Assembly (NCBI RefSeq): GCF_009688965.1
Contig: NZ_AP021875.1
Coordinates: 3,410,001 to 3,474,000 of the forward strand
Source: Desulfosarcina widdelii
Lineage (GTDB): Bacteria; Desulfobacterota; Desulfobacteria; Desulfobacterales; Desulfosarcinaceae
DNA length: 64,000 bases
Direction: 5' to 3'
Part shown: positions 31,897 to 40,669 of the stretch, one piece after another
How positions within the stretch are numbered: the stretch's first letter is position 1
Layout of the letters: each line of letters begins with the position of its first letter
Translations under genes and position numbers: made by a program
The notes under the pieces: generated by a model
What the model was told of the DNA's origin: nothing
The model's database searches: none
Seen by the model: the letters and a program-made list of their open reading frames with translations, nothing else

Positions 31897-32304
31897 TTAC
31901 TTCATTAGGAAGTCGTACGCCTGCTGGATCTCCTTGAAGCGCGTTTCGGCCAGTTCCCGGATTTCCCGGCCCAGATGCTGGACCTTGTCCGGATGGTATT
32001 GGGCGGCCAGGCGGCGGTAGGCGGCTTTGATTTCCTCTTTGGAAGCGCCCGGCTCGATCTCCAGCACTTTGTACGGATTGGCATCGGCGGTGCAGGATTG
32101 ACGGTCATCGGCCGTCTGCCCGGTTTGATCGGAACGTGTGGAAGCTTCTTTCAACAGACGTTGACGCCGGTAGTAGCGCCAGAGAAAGTAGATCACCACC
32201 GCGTCGTCCAGCCAGCCCCACCCGGCCAGAAAATCCGGCACCAGGTCGCGCGGGAACAGCACATAAAGTATCGCTCCGATGAGGTAAAGAAGTCCTCGGT
32301 TCAT
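31897..32304 (-). CDS. DUF1232 membrane segment fused to a J domain
   Basis: 135 residues from ATG 32304 (GGGAG upstream; a longer frame upstream has poor composition). The N-terminal part is a DUF1232/YkvA-like membrane hairpin (GLLYLIGAILYVLFPRDLVPDF, WGWLDDAVVIYFLW). A polar linker follows. The C-terminus is a complete J domain (NPYKVLEIEPGASKEEIKAAYRR, with the HPD motif in AAQYHPDKVQ). It would recruit and stimulate DnaK at the inner membrane. The fusion occurs in some proteobacteria; its client is not known. Confidence 0.88.
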   Translation of the reverse strand: MNRGLLYLIGAILYVLFPRDLVPDFLAGWGWLDDAVVIYFLWRYYRRQRLLKEASTRSDQTGQTADDRQSCTADANPYKVLEIEPGASKEEIKAAYRRLAAQYHPDKVQHLGREIRELAETRFKEIQQAYDFLMK

Positions 32305-32405
32305 TTGCCGGGCTCCCGTCTGTCGGTATCTTAGCGACCCATTTTCACTAACAGCTTTCGGTCTTAAACCAACAAACCCATCATACAACCCTATCCAAAG
32401 AGAAT

Positions 32406-33305
32406 TCACTCGAGTTTTTCCACCGCCTGCCGCCGCTTGGCCGGTTGCATTCGCGCCAGGTTGAGCATCTTCCACTGGATGGCTGGCAGCCGCTCTACCT
32501 CTGGCAAGGCAAAATCTCGCCAATCCTCATCTCCGCGTTTCAGGGCCAGTAAAAAGCGCTTGTCCCCATCGCTCATGGCCGCGTGGATCACACGGACCAA
32601 TTCCGGCAACGTTTCCCGCAGTAGGCCAAGTTCCACCGGCAACCTCACCATACCCGACAACTCAGCATGATATTGCGTCGCGATATCCTGAATTTGGGGT
32701 GATAGCAATTCGGCCATTGGTCGATTATGCCCCATCAAATAAATTAGAAAAGCATTTTTCAAGTGCTCATCCACACCCTCTTGCCGCAACAGCCAATAAA
32801 CATCATACAGATCCCGGGGATGCTGACGATCCAACGCCGCACACATTTTTCCGGCATACAAATCCGCGAAGCTGAGCACCGCCATGCGGGCAAAACCGAA
32901 GGCATCGGCAGCCCGGGCCGACAGTTGACGCTCCTCAGGCTGAAAAGCACTGCCCCGCAACACCGGCGTTACTTCGATCTTGACACCGATCTCCCCCTGC
33001 AGAACCAACAGTTTGAAACGCTGACCCGTGCCTTTGAGCACCGAGGCCCGGACAACGGTTCGCGGGATATGGTGTTCAATATCTGCGGCAATAACCCCCA
33101 GAGCTCGATCAATGGCTGCCATGCTGGTATCCCGATCTTCCACCGGCAGGTAGGCCAGGTCGATATCGACCGACAGTCGCGGCATATCCCGCACAAACAG
33201 ATTGATAGCCGTGCCGCCCTTCAAGGCAAAGCACGACTGCTTAGCCACGCTGGGCAACAACGCCACTAGCAGGCGCACCTGTTCAGTATATGGATTGCTC
33301 TTCAC
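32406..33305 (-). CDS. abiEii: AbiEii-type nucleotidyltransferase toxin
   Basis: 299 residues. Nucleotidyltransferase motif I is K29-G-G-T with S45-x-D47-x-D49 (KGGTAINLF ... LSVDIDL); the third strand (GVKIEVTPV) and the DLYAGKM / HPRDLYDVYWLL helices are typical of AbiEii/AbiGii. Characterised homologues inhibit growth by pairing with or modifying tRNA, and abort phage infection. The gene overlaps the upstream antitoxin by 23 bp. Confidence 0.92.
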   Translation of the reverse strand: MKSNPYTEQVRLLVALLPSVAKQSCFALKGGTAINLFVRDMPRLSVDIDLAYLPVEDRDTSMAAIDRALGVIAADIEHHIPRTVVRASVLKGTGQRFKLLVLQGEIGVKIEVTPVLRGSAFQPEERQLSARAADAFGFARMAVLSFADLYAGKMCAALDRQHPRDLYDVYWLLRQEGVDEHLKNAFLIYLMGHNRPMAELLSPQIQDIATQYHAELSGMVRLPVELGLLRETLPELVRVIHAAMSDGDKRFLLALKRGDEDWRDFALPEVERLPAIQWKMLNLARMQPAKRRQAVEKLE

Positions 33306-34062
33306 TAACAGCCATCTCCCTGGGAACCGTTATTTGATAGGCGGCATCATAGGCGCCACCCCTGACCAACAGCCGCTTGCCCCGGCCCAGATCGACGCCT
33401 TGGGTGTCCAACACTTGACGCCAGGCATGCCCATGGCGGTCGCTGAACCACAAAAAAAGCCGCTTGGCTTTGACCTGGGTACAGGAAAGCAACAGGTCTC
33501 GCAGCAGACCTGGCCGCAGGTTGACTGCCGCCTCAAAAAACTTATCGGCCATGGAAAAGTCCGCCCCATGACGAACCCCGGCCATCAGTTCCAACAGGGC
33601 CAACTCGGGCATACTGAACGGAATGGGCCAGTCCCAAGCCCCGAACGGCCGGTGGTGGACGGACGCCTCGGGCAGTGGATCAAACAGCTGCGGGGTGTGA
33701 ATGGTGAACTGAAAGGAAGCCTGAAACGACTGCACCCATGTCGGCACCTTACGCCCGCCGTAAAGATCGATATATTGGGTTTCACCCAGAGGCAGGTAAT
33801 GGGCCAAGCCCTGCAACTCCAGGGCGGTGCGGCCGCCTACGCGCACGGGATATCCCATTTGGTTAAGGGAATAGACCACATGCTCCCATTTGAGCGCAGG
33901 CCCCGGCCGACGGTAAATGCCGTGAGCCACAGCAGTTAACTTACCCGCCCGCAGGGCATAATCCACCCGAGGCCGATTGAAGCCGCGCGCCTGCAACCAG
34001 GCGCGATCCACCAACTGCCCTTCGGGTAATGTCTGTTCCAAGGATGATTCGGGTTTAGCCAT
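33283..34062 (-). CDS. abiEi: AbiEi-type antitoxin and autorepressor
   Basis: 259 residues. N-terminal winged HTH (LVDRAWLQARGFNRPRVDYAL, GKLTAVAHGIYRRPG) and the AbiEi middle and C-terminal domains (RVGGRTALELQGLAHYLPLG, SMPELALLELMAGV). In type IV systems the antitoxin does not bind the toxin but counteracts it and represses the operon. A long inverted repeat covers the start region (34067-34123), as expected for cooperative autorepression. Confidence 0.9.
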   Translation of the reverse strand: MAKPESSLEQTLPEGQLVDRAWLQARGFNRPRVDYALRAGKLTAVAHGIYRRPGPALKWEHVVYSLNQMGYPVRVGGRTALELQGLAHYLPLGETQYIDLYGGRKVPTWVQSFQASFQFTIHTPQLFDPLPEASVHHRPFGAWDWPIPFSMPELALLELMAGVRHGADFSMADKFFEAAVNLRPGLLRDLLLSCTQVKAKRLFLWFSDRHGHAWRQVLDTQGVDLGRGKRLLVRGGAYDAAYQITVPREMAVSEEQSIY

Positions 34063-34066
34063 TATA

Positions 34067-34123
34067 GTTTACAAATGCTTTCCAATGCATAGTTTATATA
34101 TGCATCGAAAGAGTTTTGTAAAC
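34067..34123. promoter_or_regulatory. Operator of the AbiE operon
   Basis: Nested inverted repeats: GTTTACAAA (34067) with TTTGTAAAC (34115-34123), inner CTTTC with GAAAG, and ATGCAT on both sides of an A+T-rich centre. The dyad begins 5 bp upstream of the abiEi start codon. Size and position match known AbiEi-binding operators. Confidence 0.75.
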
Positions 34124-34130
34124 CGATAGT

Positions 34131-34478
34131 TTAAAATTTTTTAATTTTGCATAAATTATCGCTGCAAAATACAGGATTCATAAACCAAAAATTTGTCTTT
34201 TGAATGGAAGCCTTGATCCATTGATATATGGGAAAGGAGAACCCGTGATCGACACCGATGATAACAGGATCATCGGTATTTATCTGTTCAAGACACCAAT
34301 GGGCGATCTCCTCGCGGGTCCAGTTCCGGTGCGCTCCAGCAGGTGACGGCACTCTTTCGGGTTCATTTTTATGGGTTGCTTTGAACACCCGTAATCCTGG
34401 CAACCTTGAACCCGCGGTGCTGGCTCCAGAGTAGTCGATGCCAATATAGCATGAAAAAAGCATCGGCGTTATTTCCAT
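34131..34478 (-). pseudogene. Truncated DUF429/RNase H-like protein
   Basis: 115 residues. The N-terminal part looks like a predicted RNase H-like family: YIGIDYSGA, LPGLRVF, NWTREEIAHWCLEQI, IIGVDHGFSFP. After that the sequence turns into a low-quality tail (QKTNFWFMNPVFCSDNLCKIKKF split here) and stops. Family members are about twice as long, so the C-terminal half is missing. It abuts the AbiE operator, so insertion of the AbiE module may have cut it (inference). Confidence 0.5.
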
Positions 34479-34744
34479 ACCTGTTTCATCGATAGATATA
34501 GTCCAAACACGATATTAGCCAATAAAACATTTGTTGTTTGCAGACAATAAAACAATTCGACGCTCTGCGGCAAACACCCCATGAATGCGGGGCCATATAG
34601 CTCGTGGACGATGGATGCTGGAACCAGCCGCATAGCTGGGGGGCCTGTTTATTGGTTTGGTTGGCTAAGAGCGAACTGGCTATGGGCGAGGGGAAAAAAC
34701 AGTGTATTGGTTTCTGGTCATTGGTGTCTTCTCTTTCAAGTCCT

Positions 34745-35710
34745 TCACGGTGTTATCTCAACGAGCGTGCCGTTGGGCACAAGCCTGTAGATTTCATTCA
34801 TTTCCTGGTTGGTCACCGCGATGCACCCTTCGGTCCAATCACTTTGGGCATGGGAAGCACCGGCCTGAGAGAACCCGTTTTTCAGGCCATGAATCATGAT
34901 ATCGCCGCCCGGACAGACGCCGAGTTCCTTAGCCCGCATTTTATCCAGCTCGTTGGGATAGGAAATATGCAGCGACAGGTGAAAACCGCTGTTGCCGTTG
35001 CGCGAATCGATAAAATAAAATCCTTCCGGGGTCTTGTTGTCACCCTCCTTCTCCTTCGGTCCGACCGGGTTGCCTCCCAGGGCAATGGGATAGCTCTTGA
35101 TCACCTCCCCCTTTGCGAGCAGCGTCAATCGCCGCGCCTGCTTTTGGATCAGGATTTTATCGGCCGGTTCCATCCTGACGGCGAATACCTTCGCTTCGAG
35201 CGCGGCAACCATTTCCTGAAGCTTGGCAACCTCATCCGTTTTTCGTTTCAGGGCTTGCCGGGAACGCTCCAGCGCTGCCTGCCGGGCAGCCAATTTTTCA
35301 TCCTTGAGGACAACGTTATGAATCTGCAGGATCTGCATCTGGCTATCGTGCCGGTAGTCGCTGTCCGGGTAATCGCGTACGACTGTCTGAAAACATTCGA
35401 GTGATTTCCGGTAGTCTTTATGGGCGTTTTGGGGATAGGCATAGACAACCCCCATCTCGAAGAGAACGCGGTCCGCTACCCCGGGGTGGTTCTCGAGAAT
35501 TTGCGCGTATTTATCCAGGGCCGCCGCGTAATTCCCCTGGTTAAAAAACTGATTGGCCTCCCTGGAAAGGGCTCTCTCATCCAGGTGACTGCAACCGCCG
35601 GCAAGCATCGGAATGATCATGATGCCGACGACAAGGCGCCAAAGAAAACCGCCTGCGCCTTTGGACCTTGGGCACGCAAGCGTTCGGGCGCGGGGTGATG
35701 ATGATCGCAA
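34745..35710 (-). CDS. Lipoprotein L,D-transpeptidase (YkuD) with TPR-like region
   Basis: 321 residues; TTG start with GAGG at a good distance. Lipobox MLAGGC (about residues 35-40) after a hydrophobic stretch, then a TPR-like segment (FFNQGNYAAALDKYAQIL), a coiled coil (about 140-180), and a C-terminal YkuD domain with IMIHG and DWTEGCIAV (catalytic Cys about 296). It would cross-link peptidoglycan or attach proteins to it, in the periplasm. It is near a second YkuD protein and an alanine-zipper lipoprotein. Confidence 0.88.
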   Translation of the reverse strand: MRSSSPRARTLACPRSKGAGGFLWRLVVGIMIIPMLAGGCSHLDERALSREANQFFNQGNYAAALDKYAQILENHPGVADRVLFEMGVVYAYPQNAHKDYRKSLECFQTVVRDYPDSDYRHDSQMQILQIHNVVLKDEKLAARQAALERSRQALKRKTDEVAKLQEMVAALEAKVFAVRMEPADKILIQKQARRLTLLAKGEVIKSYPIALGGNPVGPKEKEGDNKTPEGFYFIDSRNGNSGFHLSLHISYPNELDKMRAKELGVCPGGDIMIHGLKNGFSQAGASHAQSDWTEGCIAVTNQEMNEIYRLVPNGTLVEITP

Positions 35711-35791
35711 GGTCAGTCCTCTTTGTAGATCCGCATCAGACGATCAAGAAGGAAGTGGCCGGGTAGTTCTGCCCGGCCACTTCCCGGCAAT

Positions 35792-36118
35792 TTACTTCTT
35801 CATTGATTTCTTGAACATTTCATCGGCGGCTTTGGCCTTTTCTTCAGCCATTCTTTCCTTTTCCGCGGCGATTCGCTCTCTTTCGTTGGCTCGCTGCTCA
35901 GCTTCCTCGGCGCGCGCGAGGGCTTCATTTGCCTTGGCAATGGCCTCGTCTGCCGCCATCTTGGCGTTCTCCGCATCCTGGGCCGCCTGATCCGCTTGCG
36001 CGGCAATCGCCTTTTCCCGGGCCTGTACCGCCTCGAGGTCTTTTTGAGTCGCGCACCCTGCGATACCGATCGCGAGTACTGTCGTCATGCAAAGCCCTAA
36101 AATCATCTTCTTCATGGT
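35792..36118 (-). CDS. Alanine-zipper outer membrane lipoprotein (Lpp/OprI-like)
   Basis: 108 residues from ATG 36118 (GAGGAG upstream). Signal peptide and lipobox AIGIAGC, then an unbroken helix rich in Ala, Glu and Lys (for example EAIAKANEALARAEEAEQRA) ending KKSMKK. This resembles Braun-type lipoproteins, whose C-terminal Lys is joined to peptidoglycan by L,D-transpeptidases. Such enzymes are encoded on both sides, which supports this role. It starts 22 bp after the upstream gene's stop. Confidence 0.8.
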   Translation of the reverse strand, partial: TMKKMILGLCMTTVLAIGIAGCATQKDLEAVQAREKAIAAQADQAAQDAENAKMAADEAIAKANEALARAEEAEQRANERERIAAEKERMAEEKAKAADEMFKKSMKK

Positions 36119-36140
36119 AAATCTCCTCTTCTTGTTTGTG

Positions 36141-37454
36141 TTAGGTTTCAAACAAAACCGCATCCAGTTCCAGATCGATTTTCAAGCGCCTGGCGGCTTC
36201 TTCGGCCGCAGGCTCATTATCGAAAGGGCCGGCCAGGACCCGGTGTCGATCACCCTCGGACAGCACTCTGGCAGGAATGGGCGGCCCCTGATGATTGATA
36301 ATGGCCGCCAACCGCTGGGCGTCGGGCTTGTCGCGCAAACTGGCCGCCAGAACATACCACGCATCCGTTTTAAATTCCGGTAGCTCCGGTTGTCCGTACA
36401 GCCGGTCCGGGTGCCGGACTCTGATGGGTTGCGCCGTGGCCGTTACAAAACCATCACGAGCCGCGGATACCGGCACTGGGATACCGCGGGCCTCAAGCAC
36501 GACCGCCTTGACCTTTTTCCAGTCCAACGGGATTCCCGATTGTGACTCGATATCTTTCAATTTCGCATAGGCCTTCTTCCAGTTGGCCGTGCCTGATTCT
36601 TCAAAAGGCGTATGCGCTTCCAGGTAAACGATACCTTCACGCCGGCCGACCAGATAGGGCTGGTTGACAATTAGAACCGGGGTTTTCACCGGGGTTTTTT
36701 CGAAAAGACGCTCGATATCTTCCGGATAGAGCCGGATACATCCATTGGTTGCCCTGAGCCCGATGCTGGCCGGTTTATTCGTGCCATGGATCAGATAGCT
36801 TGGCTCACTCAAATAAAGCGCATATTCCCCCAACGGATTGAGAGGTCCCGGCGGTACCTTAGACGGCAGGGGGTCGCCCTTTTTCCGATGATCGGCGGCG
36901 ATCGAGGCGGGTACGTACCAGGTCGGCCGATGTTTCTTTCGCGCGACAAACATTTCCCCCATAGGGGTCGGCCGATCTTCGGTTCCCACGCCGACCGGGT
37001 AGGTCGATACGCTCAACAACTTGCCGTTTCTTTTAAAGTGGAAGATTCGCATGGTGGCCAGGTTGATCACGATCCCTTTGCGCCGGGTGTCGGGAAGGAT
37101 AAAGTTCAAGGGCAGCAGGATTCGCTCCCAGGCACCAGGCACCCAAATATCGACGCCCGGATTAGCAGCACTGATGTCATTGATGCCCAGGCTGAAGTGT
37201 CGCGCAATATCCGGCAGCGTATCCCCCCGTTCCAGCCTGATGGTCGCCAGGCGGCCGATGACGTCATCGTCTTCGGCGACCACAAAGTCATTCCTTTCAA
37301 TCGCATCCGCCGGGTATCCCGATAACGGGAGCGATCTGGCCAGATATCCACGCATGTCGGCACAGCCAGGCACAAACATGACGACCAGCAATAGAATCGC
37401 AAGATGAAACCTGTTGGGTCCGAGGGGCAAGTCAAGTATTCGTTTGAGGATCAT
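36141..37454 (-). CDS. L,D-transpeptidase with LysM-like and SPOR-like domains
   Basis: 437 residues. Signal with lipobox MFVPGC; LysM-like segment (RLERGDTLPDIARHFSLGINDI, here in part); YkuD domain with SYLIHGTNKPASIGLRATNGC (catalytic Cys) and IRLYPEDI; C-terminal SPOR-like domain (AWYVLAASLRDKPDAQRLA ... RVLAGPFDNEPAAEEAARRL). It acts on peptidoglycan in the periplasm, and the SPOR part would target denuded glycan. Homologues (ErfK/YbiS) attach Braun lipoprotein to murein. Confidence 0.9.
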   Translation of the reverse strand: MILKRILDLPLGPNRFHLAILLLVVMFVPGCADMRGYLARSLPLSGYPADAIERNDFVVAEDDDVIGRLATIRLERGDTLPDIARHFSLGINDISAANPGVDIWVPGAWERILLPLNFILPDTRRKGIVINLATMRIFHFKRNGKLLSVSTYPVGVGTEDRPTPMGEMFVARKKHRPTWYVPASIAADHRKKGDPLPSKVPPGPLNPLGEYALYLSEPSYLIHGTNKPASIGLRATNGCIRLYPEDIERLFEKTPVKTPVLIVNQPYLVGRREGIVYLEAHTPFEESGTANWKKAYAKLKDIESQSGIPLDWKKVKAVVLEARGIPVPVSAARDGFVTATAQPIRVRHPDRLYGQPELPEFKTDAWYVLAASLRDKPDAQRLAAIINHQGPPIPARVLSEGDRHRVLAGPFDNEPAAEEAARRLKIDLELDAVLFET

Positions 37455-37959
37455 AGATCTATGAATTTGTCACTTTTTACCGGTGCATCAAGTTTAATTC
37501 CAAAGTCACATGGAACGAGATTGTCTAGTAAACTATACCAAGCTTGGTCGATAATTACAAAATATGCGCACTCGCAGGGATGTCTATGTTTTATGTCCTC
37601 ATTCAGCATCGTTGCGGGTGAACCGGCCGAACAGCCGACGGATCGAAAGGTTCCGCGACGTTTGGCCCCGTGACAGCGCCGTCAACTCGCCCAGGTTTTA
37701 AAAGTTCCGCGACGCGGCGAATAATCTATGCAAAGTCCATTCCCGAGGAAGCCGATCGGCATGTTGGGCAAGCGTCTTTCCGGCTTGCTGGTTGTGGTTA
37801 ATCGTAGAGCGAAATGCCGATTTTTGTGAAAAATAGCCGTGGCTACTGTTGTAGGACCACCCTGTATGGTGGTAACATGCTTATTTAACGCAAAATGCTG
37901 AAATGATGACAACCATGCAAATCTAAACTTTTTAGAACCCGACAGTGAAGGGAAACAAC
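37455..37959. other. Divergent intergenic region
   Basis: About 500 bp between the leftward transpeptidase and rightward methyltransferase genes. A small hairpin, GACCACC-n7-GGTGGT, lies near 37855-37874. The A+T-rich stretches 37440-37600 and 37800-37930 probably hold divergent promoters. No gene is supported. Confidence 0.4.
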
Positions 37960-38949
37960 ATGAGCGACAAGCACACAGACGACGCGATCCTGAAAATGGT
38001 TCATGGATTCATGGCCAGCCGCGTGATCATCAGCGCGGCTGAATTGGACCTGTTTACCCTGCTTGTCAACCAAGCGCGCACGGCAGAAGAGGTTGCTGAG
38101 GCCATTGGCGCCGATCTGCGCGGGATCACCATTTTGCTCGATGCCCTGTGCGCCCTGGGATTCCTGGTGAAAACAGACGGCGCTTACCAGACCGAGTCGT
38201 CCGCCGCCAAGTTGCTGTCGGCCGATGCACCGGCATCGGTCCGACCCATGGTGCTTCACATGGGATCGGTCTGGCGCAACTGGTCCAACCTCAACGATAT
38301 CGTGCTGGGAAAAGCCGTGCCGGATCTGAAAAAAGGCATCCTGGACAAGGAGAATTTTGAGGCCTTCATTGGGGCCATGCACGTGGTCGCATCCAGGAAC
38401 GCACCGGGTGTCGTGGCGGCCATCGGTCCGGATGGTGCTCGCCGTCTGCTGGATGTCGGCGGCGGTTCCGGCTCTTATACGCTGGCTTTTCTCGAAGCCC
38501 AGCCGGCCATGCGGGCGACCCTGTTCGACAAACCACCTGTGATCGAGATGGCCAGGACCCGTATCGAAGCGGCCGCCATGGCAGATCGCGTCAAGCTGGT
38601 GCCCGGTGATTTCTACAAGCACGAACTGCCGGCAGGACACGATCTCGCACTTTTATCGGCCATCATCCATCAGAACAGCCCCGCGGAAAACGAGGAACTC
38701 TACCGTAAGATCCACCGGGCGCTGGATGCCGGTGGCCGCATCGTGATCCGCGATCACGTCATGTCCCCGGATCACACTCAGCCGACCGAGGGCGCCCTGT
38801 TCGCAGTAAACATGCTGGCTGGCACCAGAGGCGGCGGGACCTATACGTTCGAAGAAATTGAGGCTGGTCTGGCGGCCGTCGGATTTGTGAGCATCCGGCA
38901 GATTCAGAGCAAAGCCATGTTCTCTCTAGTGGAAGGCTTCAAACTTTGA
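37960..38949 (+). CDS. SAM-dependent O-methyltransferase (family 2 type)
   Basis: 329 residues from ATG 37960, with GAAGGG upstream. An N-terminal dimerisation winged helix (ELDLFTLLVNQARTAEEVA then LLDALCALGFL) precedes a class I methyltransferase with SAM loop LLDVGGGSGSYTLAF, acidic TLFDKPPV and RVKLVPGDFY, and IIHQNSPAENEELYRKI. It resembles hydroxyneurosporene/acetylserotonin-type enzymes that methylate small hydroxylated compounds. Substrate unknown. Monocistronic; a dispersed repeat follows the stop at once. Confidence 0.88.
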   Translation: MSDKHTDDAILKMVHGFMASRVIISAAELDLFTLLVNQARTAEEVAEAIGADLRGITILLDALCALGFLVKTDGAYQTESSAAKLLSADAPASVRPMVLHMGSVWRNWSNLNDIVLGKAVPDLKKGILDKENFEAFIGAMHVVASRNAPGVVAAIGPDGARRLLDVGGGSGSYTLAFLEAQPAMRATLFDKPPVIEMARTRIEAAAMADRVKLVPGDFYKHELPAGHDLALLSAIIHQNSPAENEELYRKIHRALDAGGRIVIRDHVMSPDHTQPTEGALFAVNMLAGTRGGGTYTFEEIEAGLAAVGFVSIRQIQSKAMFSLVEGFKL

Positions 38950-38951
38950 TG

Positions 38952-39077
38952 GACTCGTAAAAAACACCAAATTCGTCATGCCGGACTTGATCCGGCATCC
39001 AGAACTTATTGGAGTTACTGGATTCCGGCCTACGCCGGAATGACGAAAAAATGAAAATTTCGATTTTTTACGAGACT
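38952..39077. repeat. Dispersed inverted-repeat element after the methyltransferase
   Basis: Outer arms GACTCGTAAAAAA / TTTTTTACGAGAC and inner arms CGTCATGCCGGACTTGATCC and CTGGATTCCGG ... CCGGAATGACG. It is the type of repeat with ATTCCGG/CGTCATGCCGG seen in many proteobacteria. A related copy is at 45708-45852. Confidence 0.75.
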
Positions 39078-39122
39078 GTCGACCGTAAATCGTGTCTATC
39101 CAGAAATGGCTAATTCGCCCGA

Positions 39123-40610
39123 ATGAGCGATCACATCCAACGTCTCTCCAAATCCCAGTACCTCAGGGGCCTGCAGTGTCCCAAGGCGCTCTGGCTGCAT
39201 CGCCACCGACTGGATCTGGCGCCACCCATCACCGAGCAGAAGCAGTGGCTGTTTGACTCCGGCCACGAGGTCGGCCGGCTGGCCCAGGCCTTTTTTGAAG
39301 ACGGCCTGTTGATCGACGAACCCTATCGGGCTACCGACCGGGCCATCGACGCCACAAACCACGCCATCGCCGACGGGCGCGAGGTGATCTACGAGGCCAC
39401 GGCCTGCTCCCCGGACGGGGCATTCTCCCGGATCGATATTCTCAAAAAGGACGGTCCGGTTCACCGCTGGGACCTGATCGAGGTCAAGCAGTCCACGGCG
39501 GTCAAGGACTATCATATCGACGACATCGCCCTGCAGCGCTACGCCTTTGCCGAGGCCGGCTACGACGTGCAGCGCTCCATCCTGATGCATCTCGACCGCG
39601 ACTATGTTCGCAGGGGCGGGATCGATCCCCACCAGCTTTTCCTTTTAGAAGATTGCACCGACCTGGCCGTCTCCCGCATGGCGGCTGTCCCCGGCCTTCT
39701 GGCCAACCTGCTGCAGGTGGCCAACCAATCCGACGAGCCGACCGCGCCCATCGGCAGGCACTGCAGGTCGCCTTTCGAATGCGACTTCGTGGGCTACTGC
39801 TGGCAGCATGTGCCGGCCTACTCCGTGTTCAACGTGTTCGGCGGGGACAAACTGGACAGTCTGCTGGCCATGAACATCCTGGATGTTCGCAACCTGCCGC
39901 CGGCACTGCCCCTGACCGACCGCCAGTCCATCGATGTCCAGGCCCATGTGAGTGGAAAAATGCACATCGACCGCGGCGCCGTGGCCGGATTTCTCAACGC
40001 ACTGGAATATCCCCTTTACTACCTCGACTACGAAACCATCTTTCCGGCCATCCCCCTGTTCGACCGGTCGTCGCCCTACCAGCAGATTCCCTTCCAATTC
40101 TCCCTGCATACCCAGCAGCGTCCTGGTAGTGAGGTTGCGCATGAGGAGTTCCTGCACATCGATGGCGACGATCCCCGGGAGGATTTCATACGAGCCCTGG
40201 TCGAAAGCTGCGGCAGTCGGGGATCGGTGATCGTCTACAACATGGCATTCGAGGCGCGCATCAACCGAGAGTTGGCCGCACGCTTTCCCCGGCACGCAGC
40301 GGCCCTGGAGGCCATCAACACCCGCATGATCGATCTGCTGGTTCCCTTCCGTTCCCGGTACCTCTACCATCCGGCCATGCAGGGATCGGCATCGATCAAA
40401 AAGGTCCTGCCCGCCTTCGTGCCTGAACTGCGCTACGACGATCTGGCCATCGGCGACGGCGACACGGCCTCGCGCCAGTATTTAAAGTGTATCAAAAACA
40501 TGGTGACGGAGGATGAGAAGCAGACGATCTACGCCGACCTGAAACGCTACTGTGCCATGGACACCTGGGCCGAGGTGCGGCTGATCGAACGGCTGCGGGA
40601 GATAATATAG
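39123..40610 (+). CDS. DUF2779 nuclease: Cas4-like PD-(D/E)XK plus DEDD exonuclease
   Basis: 495 residues. The N-terminal half resembles Cas4/AddB-type nucleases: SRIDIL ... WDLIEVKQST gives the PD-(D/E)XK core. Four cysteines, C19 in LQCPKALWL plus HCRSPFECDFVGYC, can hold a 4Fe-4S cluster. The C-terminal half carries a DEDD-type 3'-5' exonuclease pattern: YLDYETI, YNMAFEARIN, RMIDLLVPF and YCAMDTWAEV. DUF2779 proteins are not well characterised; a role in DNA repair or defence is plausible. The gene stands alone before a nucleotidyltransferase cassette. Confidence 0.85.
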   Translation: MSDHIQRLSKSQYLRGLQCPKALWLHRHRLDLAPPITEQKQWLFDSGHEVGRLAQAFFEDGLLIDEPYRATDRAIDATNHAIADGREVIYEATACSPDGAFSRIDILKKDGPVHRWDLIEVKQSTAVKDYHIDDIALQRYAFAEAGYDVQRSILMHLDRDYVRRGGIDPHQLFLLEDCTDLAVSRMAAVPGLLANLLQVANQSDEPTAPIGRHCRSPFECDFVGYCWQHVPAYSVFNVFGGDKLDSLLAMNILDVRNLPPALPLTDRQSIDVQAHVSGKMHIDRGAVAGFLNALEYPLYYLDYETIFPAIPLFDRSSPYQQIPFQFSLHTQQRPGSEVAHEEFLHIDGDDPREDFIRALVESCGSRGSVIVYNMAFEARINRELAARFPRHAAALEAINTRMIDLLVPFRSRYLYHPAMQGSASIKKVLPAFVPELRYDDLAIGDGDTASRQYLKCIKNMVTEDEKQTIYADLKRYCAMDTWAEVRLIERLREII

Positions 40611-40669
40611 GGTTTTTGGTTAACTGTTCAGGGGTCAAGGATTCCAGGATTTGAGGGGATAGGTGCTTA

